From Aspidapion aeneum (lineage: Eukaryota > Arthropoda > Insecta > Coleoptera > Brentidae), in NCBI GenBank assembly GCA_963576565.1, contig OY755038.1:174699287-174763286 (forward strand): 64,000 nt of DNA, written 5' to 3'. Below are positions 21,600 through 33,540 of the stretch, one piece after another (the stretch's first letter is position 1; each line of letters begins with the position of its first letter). The translations under genes were made by a program, and so were the position numbers. The notes beneath the pieces were generated by a model. That model was not told the DNA's origin and searched no databases. It saw nothing but the letters and a program-made list of their open reading frames with translations.

Positions 21600-21905
21600 A
21601 TCTATCTATTTAGCCTTCTTCGATTCATAGATTCATATCTTCCACTCTTCTCTGTCTGTCGCTGTGTTCACCCATCTAGTCCCCATGTTTCTTCGAATCG
21701 TCCGCCCACCTTATTTGGGGTCTTCCCCTACTTCTTTTATTTTCCCAAGGTCTCCAGTTTACATTTGTTCAATCGATCTTCTTTCTGTCTGATATTTTGA
21801 CCGGCAAATATCAAGTGTAATTTTGCCACCTCTCCTCTGACATCGCTTGCTTTTGTATTATTTCTTATCCATTCATTCATTTTTCTATCTGTTAGCTTTA
21901 CATGA
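21600..21905 (-). mobile_element. RTE-like LINE 3' fragment, uninterrupted
   Basis: Sister of the fragment at 3590-4135. The minus strand reads through EWIRNNTKASDVRGEVA, FAGQNIRQK, RSRGRPQIRWADDSKK and TRWVNTATDREEWK-like segments with one frameshift. Its intact GGTCTTCCCCTAC junction documents the empty site for the MITE at 3715. Confidence 0.7.
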
Positions 21906-22047
21906 CGAAACACTGATCTTTGGGCTTTTTTAGATTTTGAAACTATTGTTTATTTATTTGTCATACCTATATCCCTATGTATCGTAGGTACAGCTAATTT
22001 CAAAAAAATCTGATACGACTGGAAGCACCCGTTTTTTATTTTAAGCA

Positions 22048-22048
<1 letters not shown>

Positions 22049-22106
<58 letters not shown>
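22049..22106. repeat. (TA)n microsatellite
   Basis: About 29 TA units. Confidence 0.97.
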
Positions 22107-22109
<3 letters not shown>

Positions 22110-22266
22110 GCTGTCCCAGAACTAATGGTACATAGTTAAACTGTAGATTCCCTGGGTCAGAATATTACGATTTAGCCACACTTACCTTAGTCCAAAAGTT
22201 CGTACTAACCGAGATACAGGGTGATAAACTTTATTTGTTCCATTCGATTTTCTTTAATAACTTTTT

Positions 22267-22426
22267 TACTAATTAATATTTTTGCAAAAAATAACCAGCG
22301 TGTAAGTTTTTTTGAAATTGGCAAGACGATTCCGTTGAAAATTTTGATGTATAGTGTACAGGGTGTTCCCCGGACCACTAGCATTGCATTAAAATCAGTG
22401 ACTTTTTTTGTGCCTCGGTGGATACC
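22267..22426 (+). repeat. Direct repeat copy 1 (about 160 bp)
   Basis: Matches 22590-22751 at roughly 85% by eye, from ACTAATTAATATTTTTGC to GTGCCTCGGTG. Contains a GTACAGGGTGTTCC-type phrase common in dispersed insect repeats. Function unknown. Confidence 0.75.
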
Positions 22427-22589
22427 AGTTTTTATGTAAAATAATGGTTTTCCCATCCTTTTTATGTAAAAAAGTTATACTGTTTTAAAGTCGCTCAGAG
22501 CAACGGTTTTTGAAATTTTTGCATTTAAAGTTTTTATTGCATGTGAGTTATATGCCTAATTTATGTATGATACTTTCTTCAATTCATTC

Positions 22590-22751
22590 TACTAATTAAT
22601 ATTTTTGCAAAAACTAACCAGCATGTAGGTTTTTCTGAAATTTGCAAGACGATTCCGTTGAAAAATTTGATGTACAATGTACATGGTGTTCTTTGGACCA
22701 CTACCATTGCATTAAAATCATCAGTGTATTTTTTTGTGCCTCGGTGTATAC
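22590..22751 (+). repeat. Direct repeat copy 2 (about 160 bp)
   Basis: Second copy, 323 bp downstream of the first in the same orientation. LINE A begins just after it. Confidence 0.75.
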
Positions 22752-22769
22752 TTAAGCAGGTTTTTAAAC

Positions 22770-23108
22770 AGAATGTTATTTTAATTATTAATAACAAAAA
22801 AAAATAAAAACTAATTATAAAAATTACACATATTTTATTGCAACAACATATTTTTAGATAGAAGGAAGAAGGGAGATTAAAGAATGCTCGGAAAAAATAA
22901 AAAATCATACTTGCGAAAAGAACAAATAGTGCAGAAATGTTAAAAAAGATAACTATGAAAGAAAGCAATACAAGAAGTTTCTCTCTAAATACAAAAAATC
23001 CATTAACGAAAACAAAATTGCAAATAGTAAGAACAAGGTTAAGAGTGTTTGGAGTATAATAAACCAACAAACAAACAAAAATTGTAGGAATGAAATTTAC
23101 CTTAATAC
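22770..23108 (+). mobile_element. LINE A, segment 1 (ahead of the RT domain)
   Basis: The plus strand carries, with frameshifts, the region between endonuclease and RT of a Jockey/CR1-like LINE: YKKFLSKYKKSINENK, then KNKVKSVWSIINQ. The frame enters the solo LTR at 23109 and resumes after it. The 183-residue minus-strand frame here is its shadow. Endonuclease and ORF1 are missing, so the LINE is 5'-truncated. Confidence 0.68.
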
Positions 23109-23539
23109 TGTTACGGGTTCTCCACAACAATTAAAAACTCGCAATTGTTGAAAACGATACGTCAATTTATTCCGACAAATTATGTACAAAAACACGCACT
23201 TAAACTTACTAATAACTTGCTAATAATTCACTACTTTAATACGCCTATTAACTTCGCGTTAACATCTAGCGATCACTACCATTGGTTATCTCTGACTGAC
23301 TGACTCACGACGTCCGGCCTTATATATAAGGGGCTGCCTACTATTCGAGAACCCTTCCATCCTTGTTCGATTCGGAACCATTCCAGCCTTTTCTAGACGG
23401 ACAGTTCGCATACCAGTTTGTCACAGATAACGCAACTAAAACCTAGATTAAGAATACAACCATAAAATACGTCAACCTAATACTACACTAAACCTAAATA
23501 AATTCTAACTATAAAATTTAAATACTTAAATTTGTAACA
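23109..23539. mobile_element. Solo LTR (431 bp) inside LINE A
   Basis: Begins TGTTACGGGT and ends TTTGTAACA, flanked by the 4-bp duplication ATAC (23105-23108 and 23540-23543). The short terminal inverted repeat TGTTAC/GTAACA and the 4-bp duplication suggest a Gypsy-type LTR left by recombination. There is no internal region. Excising it joins LINE A codons in frame. Confidence 0.82.
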
Positions 23540-23543
23540 ATAC

Positions 23544-23619
23544 AAACAATAGTGTTGTCACAAAAGACCCACAAACTATTGCTGATATGTTCGCATTCTT
23601 CGATGTACCCATAAGCCTC
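23544..23619 (+). mobile_element. LINE A, segment 2
   Basis: Encodes NNSVVTKDPQTIADMF, the usual stretch before LINE RT fingers, and ends at the BEL-2 target site GCCTC (23615-23619). Confidence 0.7.
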
Positions 23620-24123
23620 TGAATAAATAGCGGAAAATATGAAAAATCAAAACTTCGATATGAACTATAAATCCGAATTCGCTTTCCAAAAAAAAAATAA
23701 TAAATAGCGCACAGAAAAGAAGAAAAGTCCTACCTTATGTACGTGGCCACGTTAATCCTCTTTTCAGCTTATTTGAAGGCTACTTCGTTCACCCTCAACA
23801 CCTCCAGTTCGTCACTTAAAGTTAATTAACAGTTTAATTAAAAATCACTAATGCAATATAAAATAAAAGCTATTTTGTATTTTGGCATACACTTGCGCGA
23901 GATTCAATTTTCATCTGTCTTTTAATAACACTGGTGTTCGTTCACGGCGCGTTTATCAGTTTTATTAATCGCGCAAAAAACGGACCTTTTTCAAACCTGT
24001 ACGCTTTAAATAAAATTAATATCACCGAAATATTTGAAATATTGGAGCAAAATTTGTCATCACGTACTATTCTAAATTATTAAATAAAAAAAACTAAATT
24101 ATTTAAATACTGATTCCCAAACA
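23620..24123 (-). repeat. BEL-2 3' LTR
   Basis: 504 bp. On the minus strand it starts TGTTTGGG and ends TTATTCA. Differs from the other LTR by a base near 23922 (TTTTAA against TTTAAA) and by A-run length. Confidence 0.96.
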
Positions 24124-24136
24124 TTCTCCCCCTCAA
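24124..24136 (-). other. BEL-2 polypurine tract
   Basis: On the minus strand a purine run GAGGGGGAGAA lies directly against the 3' LTR, the expected site for plus-strand DNA priming. Confidence 0.8.
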
Positions 24137-24272
24137 AAACAAGTGTTTTTAAACTTAGTCTTACAGAAAACTAAGAAGAGAGAACGAAAAGGAGAGAAAA
24201 AAATAAATAAATAAAATTCTAAAATAACAGCACAAACATGTTGAGATTAAACAACACCAAAAAAAAAAACAA

Positions 24273-25229
24273 TTATTTTACCGGCAAAGGGCAAACCTTA
24301 ACAACAGGACGTTGAAGAATCCCATTGTTAGTTTTAATCGAGACCACTCGAGTTACACCATCCTTGCCGGGATGTAACTCAACAATGCGTCCTAACGACC
24401 ATTGAAGAGGAGGGCGTTGCTCATCTCGGATAAGTGCTAAATCTCCTACAGATATAGGTTTCGAAGGATTTGTCCACTTCTGTCTTTCTTGTAAAGTGGT
24501 GACATATTCGAGAGACCAACGTTTCCAGAATTCACTTTGAAGTCTCTGAATATACTGCCACCGGCTAAGACGATTTAAAGACAGATGATCCAAAGGTGGA
24601 TCGGGAATCGAACTATTTAAAGGTTCTAAAACTAGAAAATGACCAGGAGTCAAGGGTTGAAGGTCATTAGGATCTGAACTGATACTGCAAATGGGTCGTG
24701 AGTTTAGAACTGCCTCAATTTGCGTAAGAAGTGTTGTGAACTCCTCAAATGTTAGGTTCTGAGAGCCAACAGTACGATATAAATGACTTTTAAAAGATTT
24801 GACTCCCGCCTCAGCAAGGCCGTTAAAATGAGGAGACCCAGGTGCATTAAAAAACCAATTAATAGATAGGACTTCGGCGCAAGCCTTGGCCAAGGTCACA
24901 AGCTCATTGTAGGCACCTTTAAAGTTACTCCCCTGGTCTGAGGTAATCGAAGTACATGTACCGCGGCGAGCGACAAAACGTCTGAACGCGGCTAAGAACG
25001 ATTCTGAAGTTAAGTCAGAGGTGGCTTCAAGATGGATCGCTCTAGTGGCGGTGCACACAAAAATGCATGCATAACCTTTAAATATTTTGGCACCTCTATG
25101 CCGATGCATTAACATAGAAAAGGGACCTGCAAAGTCTATGCATACGGAAGAAAATGCCCTCAATTGTGACACTCTTACTGATGGCAAGTCAGCCATATAT
25201 GGGTTAACAAACTTAGGTTTGCATCTAAA
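24273..25229 (-). pseudogene. BEL-2 integrase
   Basis: In frame with the RT part upstream but separated by a TGA (25230-25232). That stop replaces the last zinc-ligand Cys of the HHCC finger (SKCIR, stop, FRCKP), where BEL-1 has SKCVRCF. Downstream, the catalytic residues are intact: CIDFAGPF, SITSDQGSNF and HFNGLAEAGVKSFKSH. It ends with a DUF5641-like tail (PPLQWSLGRIVELHPGKDG ... RPVVKVCPLPVK). Confidence 0.93.
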
Positions 25230-27345
25230 TCATCTAATACATTTTGAAAGGCACTGATAAATAGCACTACGAGGCGCTAGAACCCAAAACTGTTGTAGCA
25301 GTAGATAATGTGTTGTTTTAAAACCTGGATGCAAATTTGTTTGATGAATATGCTCAATAATAAGCTGAGTACGTCTGTGCGACTTTGGGAGTAATAATGG
25401 ATGTTTAACATCAAAAAGGAGTTGTGAGTTACGAAGTCTTCCTCCAACTCTGAGTAGCCCAAAGGAATCGACAAAGGGCGATAGCTTTCGAAAAGGTTTA
25501 GGTAGCAAAGCATTTTGAGAAATGTTAGAATAAATATCGGAAAATGCGTCATTTTGAACGCCCTTTATTAAGGAGTGAAAAGAGGCATCAATTTCCGCTG
25601 TTTCTAGATTACCTGAACGTTTAGACTTAGATTTGAGATTATGTAGAAATCTAATCACATATGCAAGTATTCGTTTAATTTTAGGCAAAGACGAAAATTT
25701 GTCTAATAAAACAGATATAAAGGACTTTTCTTCCAATGAAGTAGTCAACACTATTTGCCTTTCTTCAGACGAAATCACAGGACAAAGTTTAATACTTGGT
25801 TGCTTGGGCCAACTATCCTGGAGTCTCACGAGAAATTCAGGCCCCTTCCACCATATAGGTGTGGCTAGAAGTTGCGCTGGTGTTAAACCCCGACTGGCAC
25901 AATCGGCAGATACAATTTCCTGTATGTGAGTAACCCGATTGGCCACAAAGGTCTTCCATTTGTGAGGTGAGGAGGATATCCAGGCTAACGCAACCATGGA
26001 GTCCGTCCACGTGTATAAAGCATCAAAATTTAAAAAATCCGCATAACTTTGTTTAACAGCGGAAATAAGATCAGCAAGAAGAACGGCTGCCAAAAGTTCA
26101 AGTCTAGCGATGGATTGTGTCTTTAAAGGTGACACTCGACATTTTCCACATACGAGAAAAATGTTTGTATTTCCAGAAGTATCTAAAATCCGAAAATAAA
26201 TGACAGCTGCGTAGCCAATTTGAGAAGCGTCACAAAATCCGTGAAGTTCCAGTCGACTCATCGAATTAGAATTTACAAAACGAGAAATTTTTACCCTAGC
26301 TAATTCAGGAATTTCATCTTTGAACTTTGACCAGATATTGCATATATCTGGGGATGGGGAGTCATCCCACGAAATATTGGATGCCCAGAGACGTTGTAGA
26401 ATATATTTAGTAAATAATACGCATGGGGAAATAAAACCCAACGGGTCAAAAATACGACTTATCTCGGACAAAATAGTACGTTTGGTGCACGCACGATCCA
26501 AAGGAAGGCAAGAATAGGAAAAAACGTCTAAACGAGGATCCCATCGTAAGCCCAATATTTTTATAAAGGAAGGTTCACCTTTATCAAAAGCGCATGAATC
26601 TTGAATGTCTGTTAACGGAATATGTTCTAAAAGTTTAGGGTGATTGCTTGCCCATTTACTTAATTCAAAGCCTCCTGTTTTCATGATTTGAATCAGATCA
26701 GATTGAAGGGACAGAGCAGATTCCAAGGTAAAACTTCCAATTAAAGCGTCGTCAATGTATATTTGTTTGTGAATTACCTCTGCTGCCTCAGGAAAAGAAG
26801 AACTTTCCTGAGACGCGAGCTCTCGCAAAGTGCGAAGGGCTAAGTAAGGAGACGAGGAAATTCCATAAACTACAGTTTTTAAAAAATATTCTTGAAGTGG
26901 CTGATCAGAGGAGCAGCGCCATATTATTCTTTGATAGTTCCAAAATTGGGACTGTACATTAATTTGCCTATACATTTGTTTTATGTCACAAACAAAAACA
27001 TAAGGAAATGATCGGAACATCAAAAGCAAAGAAAATATGTTTTGTTGCAGCTTAGGCCCCACAAGCAACGTATCATTTAGCGACTTGCCTTGAACATCAC
27101 GTGCCCCAGCATCAAAAACTACCCTTATTTTTGAGGACACTTGGGAATCAATAATTTGTTCCTTAAAAACAGCATGATGCGAGATATAATAAGCCGTAGG
27201 TGATTTTTGTTCACTCGGAGGGATTGGAGTCATATGACCCTGATCCAAGTAATCCTGCATAAACTCGCAGTACTTTTTATGCATTTCAGGATTTTTAGCA
27301 AAACGTTTCTCTAACATATTAAATCGACGAAAAGCTTGAGAGTAG
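25230..27345 (-). pseudogene. BEL-2 reverse transcriptase and RNase H
   Basis: Long open frame with KIRVVFDAG, LLVGPKLQQN, FVCDIKQMYRQI, YGISSSPYLALRTLRE and the active-site YIDDALIGSF; then GFELSKWASN, ILGLRWDP, KRTILSEISRIFDPLGF, HGFCDASQIGYAAVIYF, ARLELLAAVLLAD and the finger start HPGFKTTHYL. Against BEL-1 it lacks about 16 residues between VTHIQEIV and ADCASRG, an in-frame deletion. The upstream frame is joined by a 1-nt frameshift near 27345. Confidence 0.93.
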
Positions 27346-28785
27346 GTATCTCAAATGTAGGATTAGAGTGCCGAAATGGCAACGGTACGGAAAATCGACC
27401 TGAAGAATCTCTACATGTATATTTTTTAAAAATTTCCTCACATTTTTTGTCTTCTGGGGACAGGGACGGGGGCTTGTCAATTTGCTCTACCTCCCAGAAC
27501 CTTTGTAACAATATATCAATGTTAGTTTCTAAGGCTGCATGACAACTGACTAGCGGTAAAGTCGTGGGGCATGCAGTGCTTACCCTGCCTTGAAGAATGT
27601 AACCAAAAATGGTTTCCAAAGCTATCGGTTGGTCAGCGTTACCAGCTATGCGACCTGATTTTAAAAACAATGGAAACAATTCAGCACCAATAAGCATGTC
27701 AACAGGACCGGGCCTATGAAAATTGGAGTCAGCGAGTTTAAGATTTTTAACATGCGTTAAATTATTAGGATTTATCGAAATTTTGGGCTGGTCAGAACAT
27801 ACCTGGGGAATAATGATTGCCTCAAAAGAAAATGTGGGATTATTCTGATCACATGGCTTAATAAAACACTGAGTTATGCCGTTGGTAGCTGCAGTAGACA
27901 TACCATTAAGTCCTTCAACGGGAATAGAACATGACTTTCGACATAAACCCAGGCGCCGAACACATCGTTCGGATATAAAACTAGCCATGGATGCAGTATC
28001 TAGCAAGGCTCTTATCTTCTGAAAATGACCTCTACCATCTTTAATATCCACTTCACATGTTGACAGTAAAATGGTTGATTGATGAAAAGATAAGGTGTTA
28101 GTAAGGCATTGAGGGTTTTGTATAATTTGGTTAGAGGCAGATGAAGTCTGAGAAATGTCTGCCACAGGCGAAGAAGTAAAACTACTTTGTTGCACGTTAG
28201 AAGCGGCTAGGGCTCTATTAAAATGCAAAGCAGTGTGGTGGGGGAACTTGCAAACACGACACTTGTGTGAAGAAGAACAATTTTTTAAGGAGTGGGGGGA
28301 AATTAAGCAGTTGACGCAAAGATTATGTTGCTTGGCTAAAGAAAAACGGTCCTGGGGACTTTTGGATAAAAATGTCTTACATTTGAAGACCGCGTGTGGT
28401 TGAGAACATAAAACACACTTTATGTTGCTAGAAGTGCTTGATAGTTCAGTAGTATTTGTAATGAAACTAGAAGTTACCCTTTTATTACCCTGTAAAAAAT
28501 TAGGTTTAGATTTTGGCTTCTCATGAGAGTTATCAAACCCAGAGGTATACTGTATAGATTCTAGGGCTATGCACTGACGTTCTAAAAAGGTGGTCAACTG
28601 CCGATATGTAGGTAACTCCTGATTTAAACTGTTATCGAGTTCAAAATCCGTTCTTGTTTTTGAGTCAAGTTTATTTAATAGCATATTAAATAATAAAAAG
28701 TCCCAATGGTCGACAGGTAACTGAAGAACCCTTAAAGCAGCGATATTTTCAAAAAATATATTTAAAAGTTGTCTAGGTCTTTTGA
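27311..28785 (-). pseudogene. BEL-2 gag C-terminal part and protease
   Basis: Begins in a frame 1 nt off the gag N-terminal part (LNIFFENIAALRVLQLP upstream of its first ATG). It has zinc knuckles (CVLCSQPHAVFKC, LCVNCL, CRVCKFPHHTALHF) and a protease segment IRALLDTASMASF, where the usual DSG/DTG triad reads DTA. Then GAELFPLFLKSG and FGYILQGRV. The DTA triad may be a variant or a lesion. Confidence 0.88.
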
Positions 28786-29439
28786 ATTAGCTTTTAAAAT
28801 TAAAGGCGCATTAGAAATTTCGTTATAATACTGTGTTGCCAAAATTCTTTTATTCTGGTAACGTTTTTCTAAAGTTTCATAAGCAATTTGATAATTGCAA
28901 TCGGTTAAGGGAATGCCTTTTATTAATGCCAATGGCTCCTTTTCTAAAGAAGTTAAAAGATATTGGAATTTTTCAACATCGCTTAAATCGCTGTTATGTA
29001 TTAAGCTATTAAATAAACTATAAAAACTTGGCCAATCTTTATAAAAACCACTAAATGTTGGTAGGTTTATTTTGGGAATTTTGGCCATAACTCTAGAAGA
29101 AGTACCCTGAGTAGAACCCGTTGAAGTGTTCAATTGCGCAACTGAGAGTAAAAAATCATGCTTAATGGCTTTTACCCCATAATAAGCTCGGTCAGCCGTA
29201 ATCCTCATAGCGTCATAAGAAGCGAACTGCTCATCAGTTATTAAAGAAATCACGGTATTATGGCCTGTTTGAAATTCCTGATATATGCCATCAATCTCCT
29301 CAGCCCTAGCTAAAAACGAAGAACGCAAGGACTCATCCTCAATGGCTTTTGTCCCGATTTCATGAGCCTCATTAAGGCGATTGTAAGCCACAGTGCGTTT
29401 TAAATTTGCCTTGTTTAGTTTATCTGACATTGTAATCAC
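28762..29439 (-). pseudogene. BEL-2 gag N-terminal part
   Basis: Starts at the ATG at 29439, in a MITMSDKLNKANL context. About 110 residues of helical leader, then a BEL gag-like region (INLPTFSGFYKDWPSFYSLF, LLTSLEKEPLALIKG, AYETLEKRYQNKR). A frameshift near 28775 after ANSKDL ends it at a premature stop. Confidence 0.9.
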
Positions 29440-30097
29440 GTTAAATAATTAAATATTTAATATTAAAGAAAATAAAAAAACGCAACAACAAAATTGTCTT
29501 ATTAAATATTTACTATTCGTTTTTATAATAATATAATTTGATTTGTAAATCAATAATGTGGAACCTCTGATGACCACAAATTGCCAGTAACATATAAATG
29601 CAAGCAGGGTAATATTTGAAGTGCAAGTTTGCCACTTATATTTGTCAACGCAGACAGACAAACAAAAAATTGATGTCAGATAAGGTCACAAATAGCCCTT
29701 AAAATATTACGCAGTACTTGTGGGTATAGGAGAAAAAATGTTTGTGTTTTTATTTATTATAAAAATCAGCTGTTGTGAAAAAATGCTTATTTTAAGTAAA
29801 ATGCGAAGAAAAATAAATAAGTTGTGAAGAAGCGCGTATTTTAAAATAAAATACGACAGAAAGAAAAAATAAATCAGCTGTGCATGAAAATATTTCTCGC
29901 GAAGTCTAAATAGGTAAGATTTGGTTTTTATTACAAAAAAAGGTGCAAAAAGCCGCTTAGTAACCGAGTGTTGATACAGCAAAAAATGCAACACTCCTAA
30001 AATTTAAACGACGTGATGTAGGTAGGTACCTTAAAATGGTGACAAACTTCGGTCCAATTTTTTAAGAAAAGCCTTCATCCGGGTGATAAAGGACCAA
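29440..30097 (-). other. BEL-2 leader and primer-binding site
   Basis: About 660 bp of non-coding leader. TTGGTCCTTTATCACCC (minus strand, ending near 30097) abuts the 5' LTR and is the putative primer-binding site, sharing TTGGTCC with BEL-1. The minus-strand frames at 29449-29994 show no recognisable domain. Confidence 0.6.
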
Positions 30098-30600
30098 TGA
30101 ATAAATAGCGGAAAATATGAAAAATCAAAACTTCGATATGAACTATAAATCCGAATTCGCTTTCCAAAAAAAAATAATAAATAGCGCACAGAAAAGAAGA
30201 AAAGTCCTACCTTATGTACGTGGCCACGTTAATCCTCTTTTCAGCTTATTTGAAGGCTACTTCGTTCACCCTCAACACCTCCAGTTCGTCACTTAAAGTT
30301 AATTAACAGTTTAATTAAAAATCACTAATGCAATATAAAATAAAAGCTATTTTGTATTTTGGCATACACTTGCGCGAGATTCAATTTTCATCTGTCTTTA
30401 AATAACACTGGTGTTCGTTCACGGCGCGTTTATCAGTTTTATTAATCGCGCAAAAAACGGACCTTTTTCAAACCTGTACGCTTTAAATAAAATTAATATC
30501 ACCGAAATATTTGAAATATTGGAGCAAAATTTGTCATCACGTACTATTCTAAATTATTAAATAAAAAAAACTAAATTATTTAAATACTGATTCCCAAACA
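30098..30600 (-). repeat. BEL-2 5' LTR
   Basis: 503 bp, the partner of 23620-24123, followed by the target repeat GCCTC. Confidence 0.96.
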
Positions 30601-30605
30601 GCCTC

Positions 30606-31272
30606 AAAAATAACACTCACCAAACAAACCTTATCAACGAACAAACCTTCCTAACGAAACACAAACACATTCACTTTTAGCATGGCGGTCATGCAAAATT
30701 AAATAGATTGATTACATTTTAAAAGCCCTACCTCAAAAAACATCAGCAGGAATTGATGAAGTACCGATATTTCTATTAAAGCATGTAGCTAAGCAGATAA
30801 TGAACCCACTATGCAATATCATAAACCACTGTCTCATCTCAGGAATGTTTCCGGATAAGCTCAAACTTGCAAAGATTACTCCCGTTTATAAAAACAGCGA
30901 AAAAACAAACATAAATAATTATCGGCCAATCTCCATTATGCCTGCTGTGTTGAAGGTTTTTCAGACGGTGATATACAGAAGAATTCTGGAGTATGTAGTC
31001 TTAAATAAGCTCCTGAGACACAGTTTGGATTTCTGCCTAACAAATCGACACAATTGGCAAGGAGCTAGATAAAAGACAAGCTGTGTCAGGACTTCTCTTT
31101 GACCTCTCAAAGGCCTTTGACACCGTAGACTATGAGCTGCTGTTAAATAAGCTAAACAGTTTTGAATTGGAGGTGTTTGCAAAAAACTCCTACAGTCTTA
31201 TTTGAGCGACCGGAAGCAGATTGTGAATGTAAGGCAGAATGGTTCCGATTGCTTCTCAAAGACCAATATAAA
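30606..31272 (+). mobile_element. LINE A, segment 3 (RT fingers and palm)
   Basis: With frameshifts it encodes LPQKTSAGIDEVPIFLLKH, FPDKLKLAKITPVYK, NNYRPISIMPAVLKVF and then, in another frame, FDLSKAFDTVDYELLLNKL with the first catalytic Asp, and SDRKQIVNV. It stops at ACCAATATAAA, where LINE B is inserted. The codons resume at 36026 to give the GVPQGS motif. Confidence 0.82.
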
Positions 31273-31581
31273 AAAAAGAGACAGATTTTAACATTTTAAC
31301 GTACCACGTGCAAATTTTTCTTTTGGTTTCAAAGTAATTTTATTAAGGTAAAAAGCGAGACATAAATAGCTGTGACTTCGGATTTGTGTTGTGCAATATT
31401 GGTGGAGAAAGCATTGTTAAGGGTACGTCAAAAACTGTTATAATTAACGAGCAATTAATTAATTTGTTTACCCTTAACCCAAAAATTGTTGCCAGCAATA
31501 AGGTCTATATTTGCTTGTGCGAAATCTCACACATTGATCGACCGGGTCGACGTAGTCGTATGATTAATACGAATATTTATA

Positions 31582-32293
31582 ATGACGGACAAACCCAAAA
31601 CTATAGAAGAACTGTACTCCAAGTTGATGGCAGCCAATGAGCAACAAACAGAGCATTTAACGCAAAAAAATTGAGGAATCTGCTGATCGTCTTGAGTCTC
31701 AATTTAGTGGATTTCAAGAGGATATTCGCAACCTGCAGCAAGTCACTCTTGAACACGACAGAAAAATCAGGCGCAATAACATCTTGATCTGGGGGTCGAA
31801 AATTGATAAAAACCTCCCTGAAGAGACGGTCAAACTATTAAACACGCATCTTGAAACATCTTTTACTTTGGATGACTTCAATAACATTTTTAAACTTGGG
31901 AAGAGCGCCGAAGCCCCTATCTGTGCTGAATTCTTATCATATCTGAAAAAAGCTGAAGCATACAGCAACGTGAGCAATCTAAAAGACACATGAATCTCTA
32001 TTTCGCACGACCTTAACGCGGAGGATAGAACAAACAATATACTTCTAGTAAAGCATTACAAAGACTGTAGATCCAAGAATATAGCTTGCAAAATCAAAGG
32101 TTTCGACAAACTGCAAGTTGGTGAAACTCTATATTCAATTGAAGACTTGAAAAGTCATAAACTGCCGTTATTCGAATTCCAAGAATCAGTGGAATCTACG
32201 GGTAGCACAAATAAAACTCTGAAAAAAAGCAAACTGGTGGGCGTGGCTAGTCAAGCAGCCAAGAACTTAGCAAGCAGAACCAGAGGAAAATAA
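31582..32293 (+). pseudogene. LINE B ORF1 protein
   Basis: The ATG at 31582 starts MTDKPKTIEELYSKLM, leading into a coiled-coil-like region (ADRLESQFSGFQEDIRNLQQ) and an RNA-binding-like region (RRNNILIWGS ... FKLGKS). An extra A in an A-run near 31668 shifts the frame, and an in-frame TGA lies at 31991-31993. The remainder (AEDRTNNILLVKHYKDCRSK ... LVGVASQAAKNLASRTRGK) ends at TAA 32291. No zinc knuckle is seen. This layout fits insect LINE ORF1 proteins that chaperone the RNA. Confidence 0.78.
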
Positions 32294-32473
32294 TTTAATT
32301 TTTTTTTCTCATGCATTATCTACTACTTAGCCTGTTATTAAATTATAAATATTAATTTTCCAATATTAAATAATTAGTTGTCTGTTTAGGTATAGCTACT
32401 ATAGTTTTTCCCTTATTAATTTTTCTTTTTAATCCTTTCTGATTTTTCTTATTAGTAAAATAAAAAAGTCAAT

Positions 32474-33540
32474 ATGAATTTCACATTATGTCATATCAAT
32501 ACCAGATCCATTTTATCTAATTTTCTTGAATTTAAGAACGCAGTGCAAAATTTTGATATAATAACGTTATCCGAAACCTGGCTGAATAACGATATTGAAA
32601 ATGAAATTTTAGAATTGGTTGGCTACCGACTATATCGACACGATCGAGCCGTACGCAGAGGTGGTGGGGTCGCCGCATACGTTAAAAATACAATCGAAGT
32701 GAGCATCTTAGGTGACATTGACTTTGAAAATTCAGAACAACTTTGGCTCGCGCTAAAAATTAACAAGCAGACTGCAGCGATCGGCATTTTGTACAAACCA
32801 CCGGATTTTCCACCGGCCGAGTTTATGCTAAATTTAGAAAACTCTCTGAGCATTGTCGCGCCGAGATACGATCACTTTATTGTTACAGGGGATCTTAATA
32901 TTGATATGCTCGATATAGGATCTTTCTTTTAACTCCTTATGCGATATCTTTGATGCTTGGGATCTAACACAGTGTATACAAGAACCTACTAGGTACAGTA
33001 AAAACAAAGCCAAATTACTTGATTAGCGCACACAAACAACTTTAAACCCTCTGAAGTTAAGGTCTGCCCCCTAATAATTTTACAGATTACTGTCTTGTTT
33101 CTTGTAAACTAGGATACAAAAAAGAAAAACCTCAGCCAATGTTTTACACATTTCGTGACTTTCGAAGAATTAAAATGAACGACCTTAACATAACCATGGA
33201 AAGCATTAATTTTAATGAAATATTTATTTCAAATAACATTAACAGAAAAGTTGAAATTTTAAATAATGCTTTATTGAAAACTTTTGATCATATTGCACCC
33301 TTAAAAACAATTAAAATAACAAAAAAATCCTCTCCGTGGTTAACTGATCAGATAAGACAAATGATGACTAGAAGGGATAGGTCGTTTACTAAGTACAAAA
33401 AAACCAGGTCAGCTGAAGCATGGGAAAACTATAAAAACCTAAAAAATCAAACCAATTACGAAATTAAACGGCAACAAAAAGCGTTTATGGAACAAAAAAT
33501 TAACTCTACAGAAAATACTCTGCTAATATATGGGCCCCTA
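32474..33540 (+). pseudogene. LINE B ORF2, endonuclease
   Basis: Starts MNFTLCHINTRS. APE-type endonuclease motifs: the Asn in INTRS, the Glu in LSETWL, RGGGVAAYV, GILYKPP, and GDLNID with the catalytic Asp-Asn pair. The frame breaks near 32930; later pieces (QPMFYTFRDFRRIKM, then SSPWLTDQIRQMM and KQTNYEIKRQQKAF-like sequence) are the linker to RT. The frame enters a foreign insertion after 33540. Confidence 0.85.

Larger units (their letters stand above)
23620..30600 (-). mobile_element. BEL/Pao LTR retrotransposon (BEL-2) in LINE A
   Basis: A 6981-bp element on the minus strand with about 504-bp LTRs that are nearly identical, so a recent insertion. Target duplication GCCTC (23615-23619 and 30601-30605). 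Encodes gag, protease, RT, RNase H and integrase, with two frameshifts, one nonsense codon and an in-frame loss in the RNase H region. It is a different lineage from BEL-1: LTRs, leader and proteins are all diverged. Confidence 0.97.

Noticed and set aside
22579..23130. 183-residue hydrophobic frame on the minus strand
   Set aside because: Antisense to LINE A coding sequence and running into the solo LTR; the hydrophobicity is a by-product of an A-rich plus strand.
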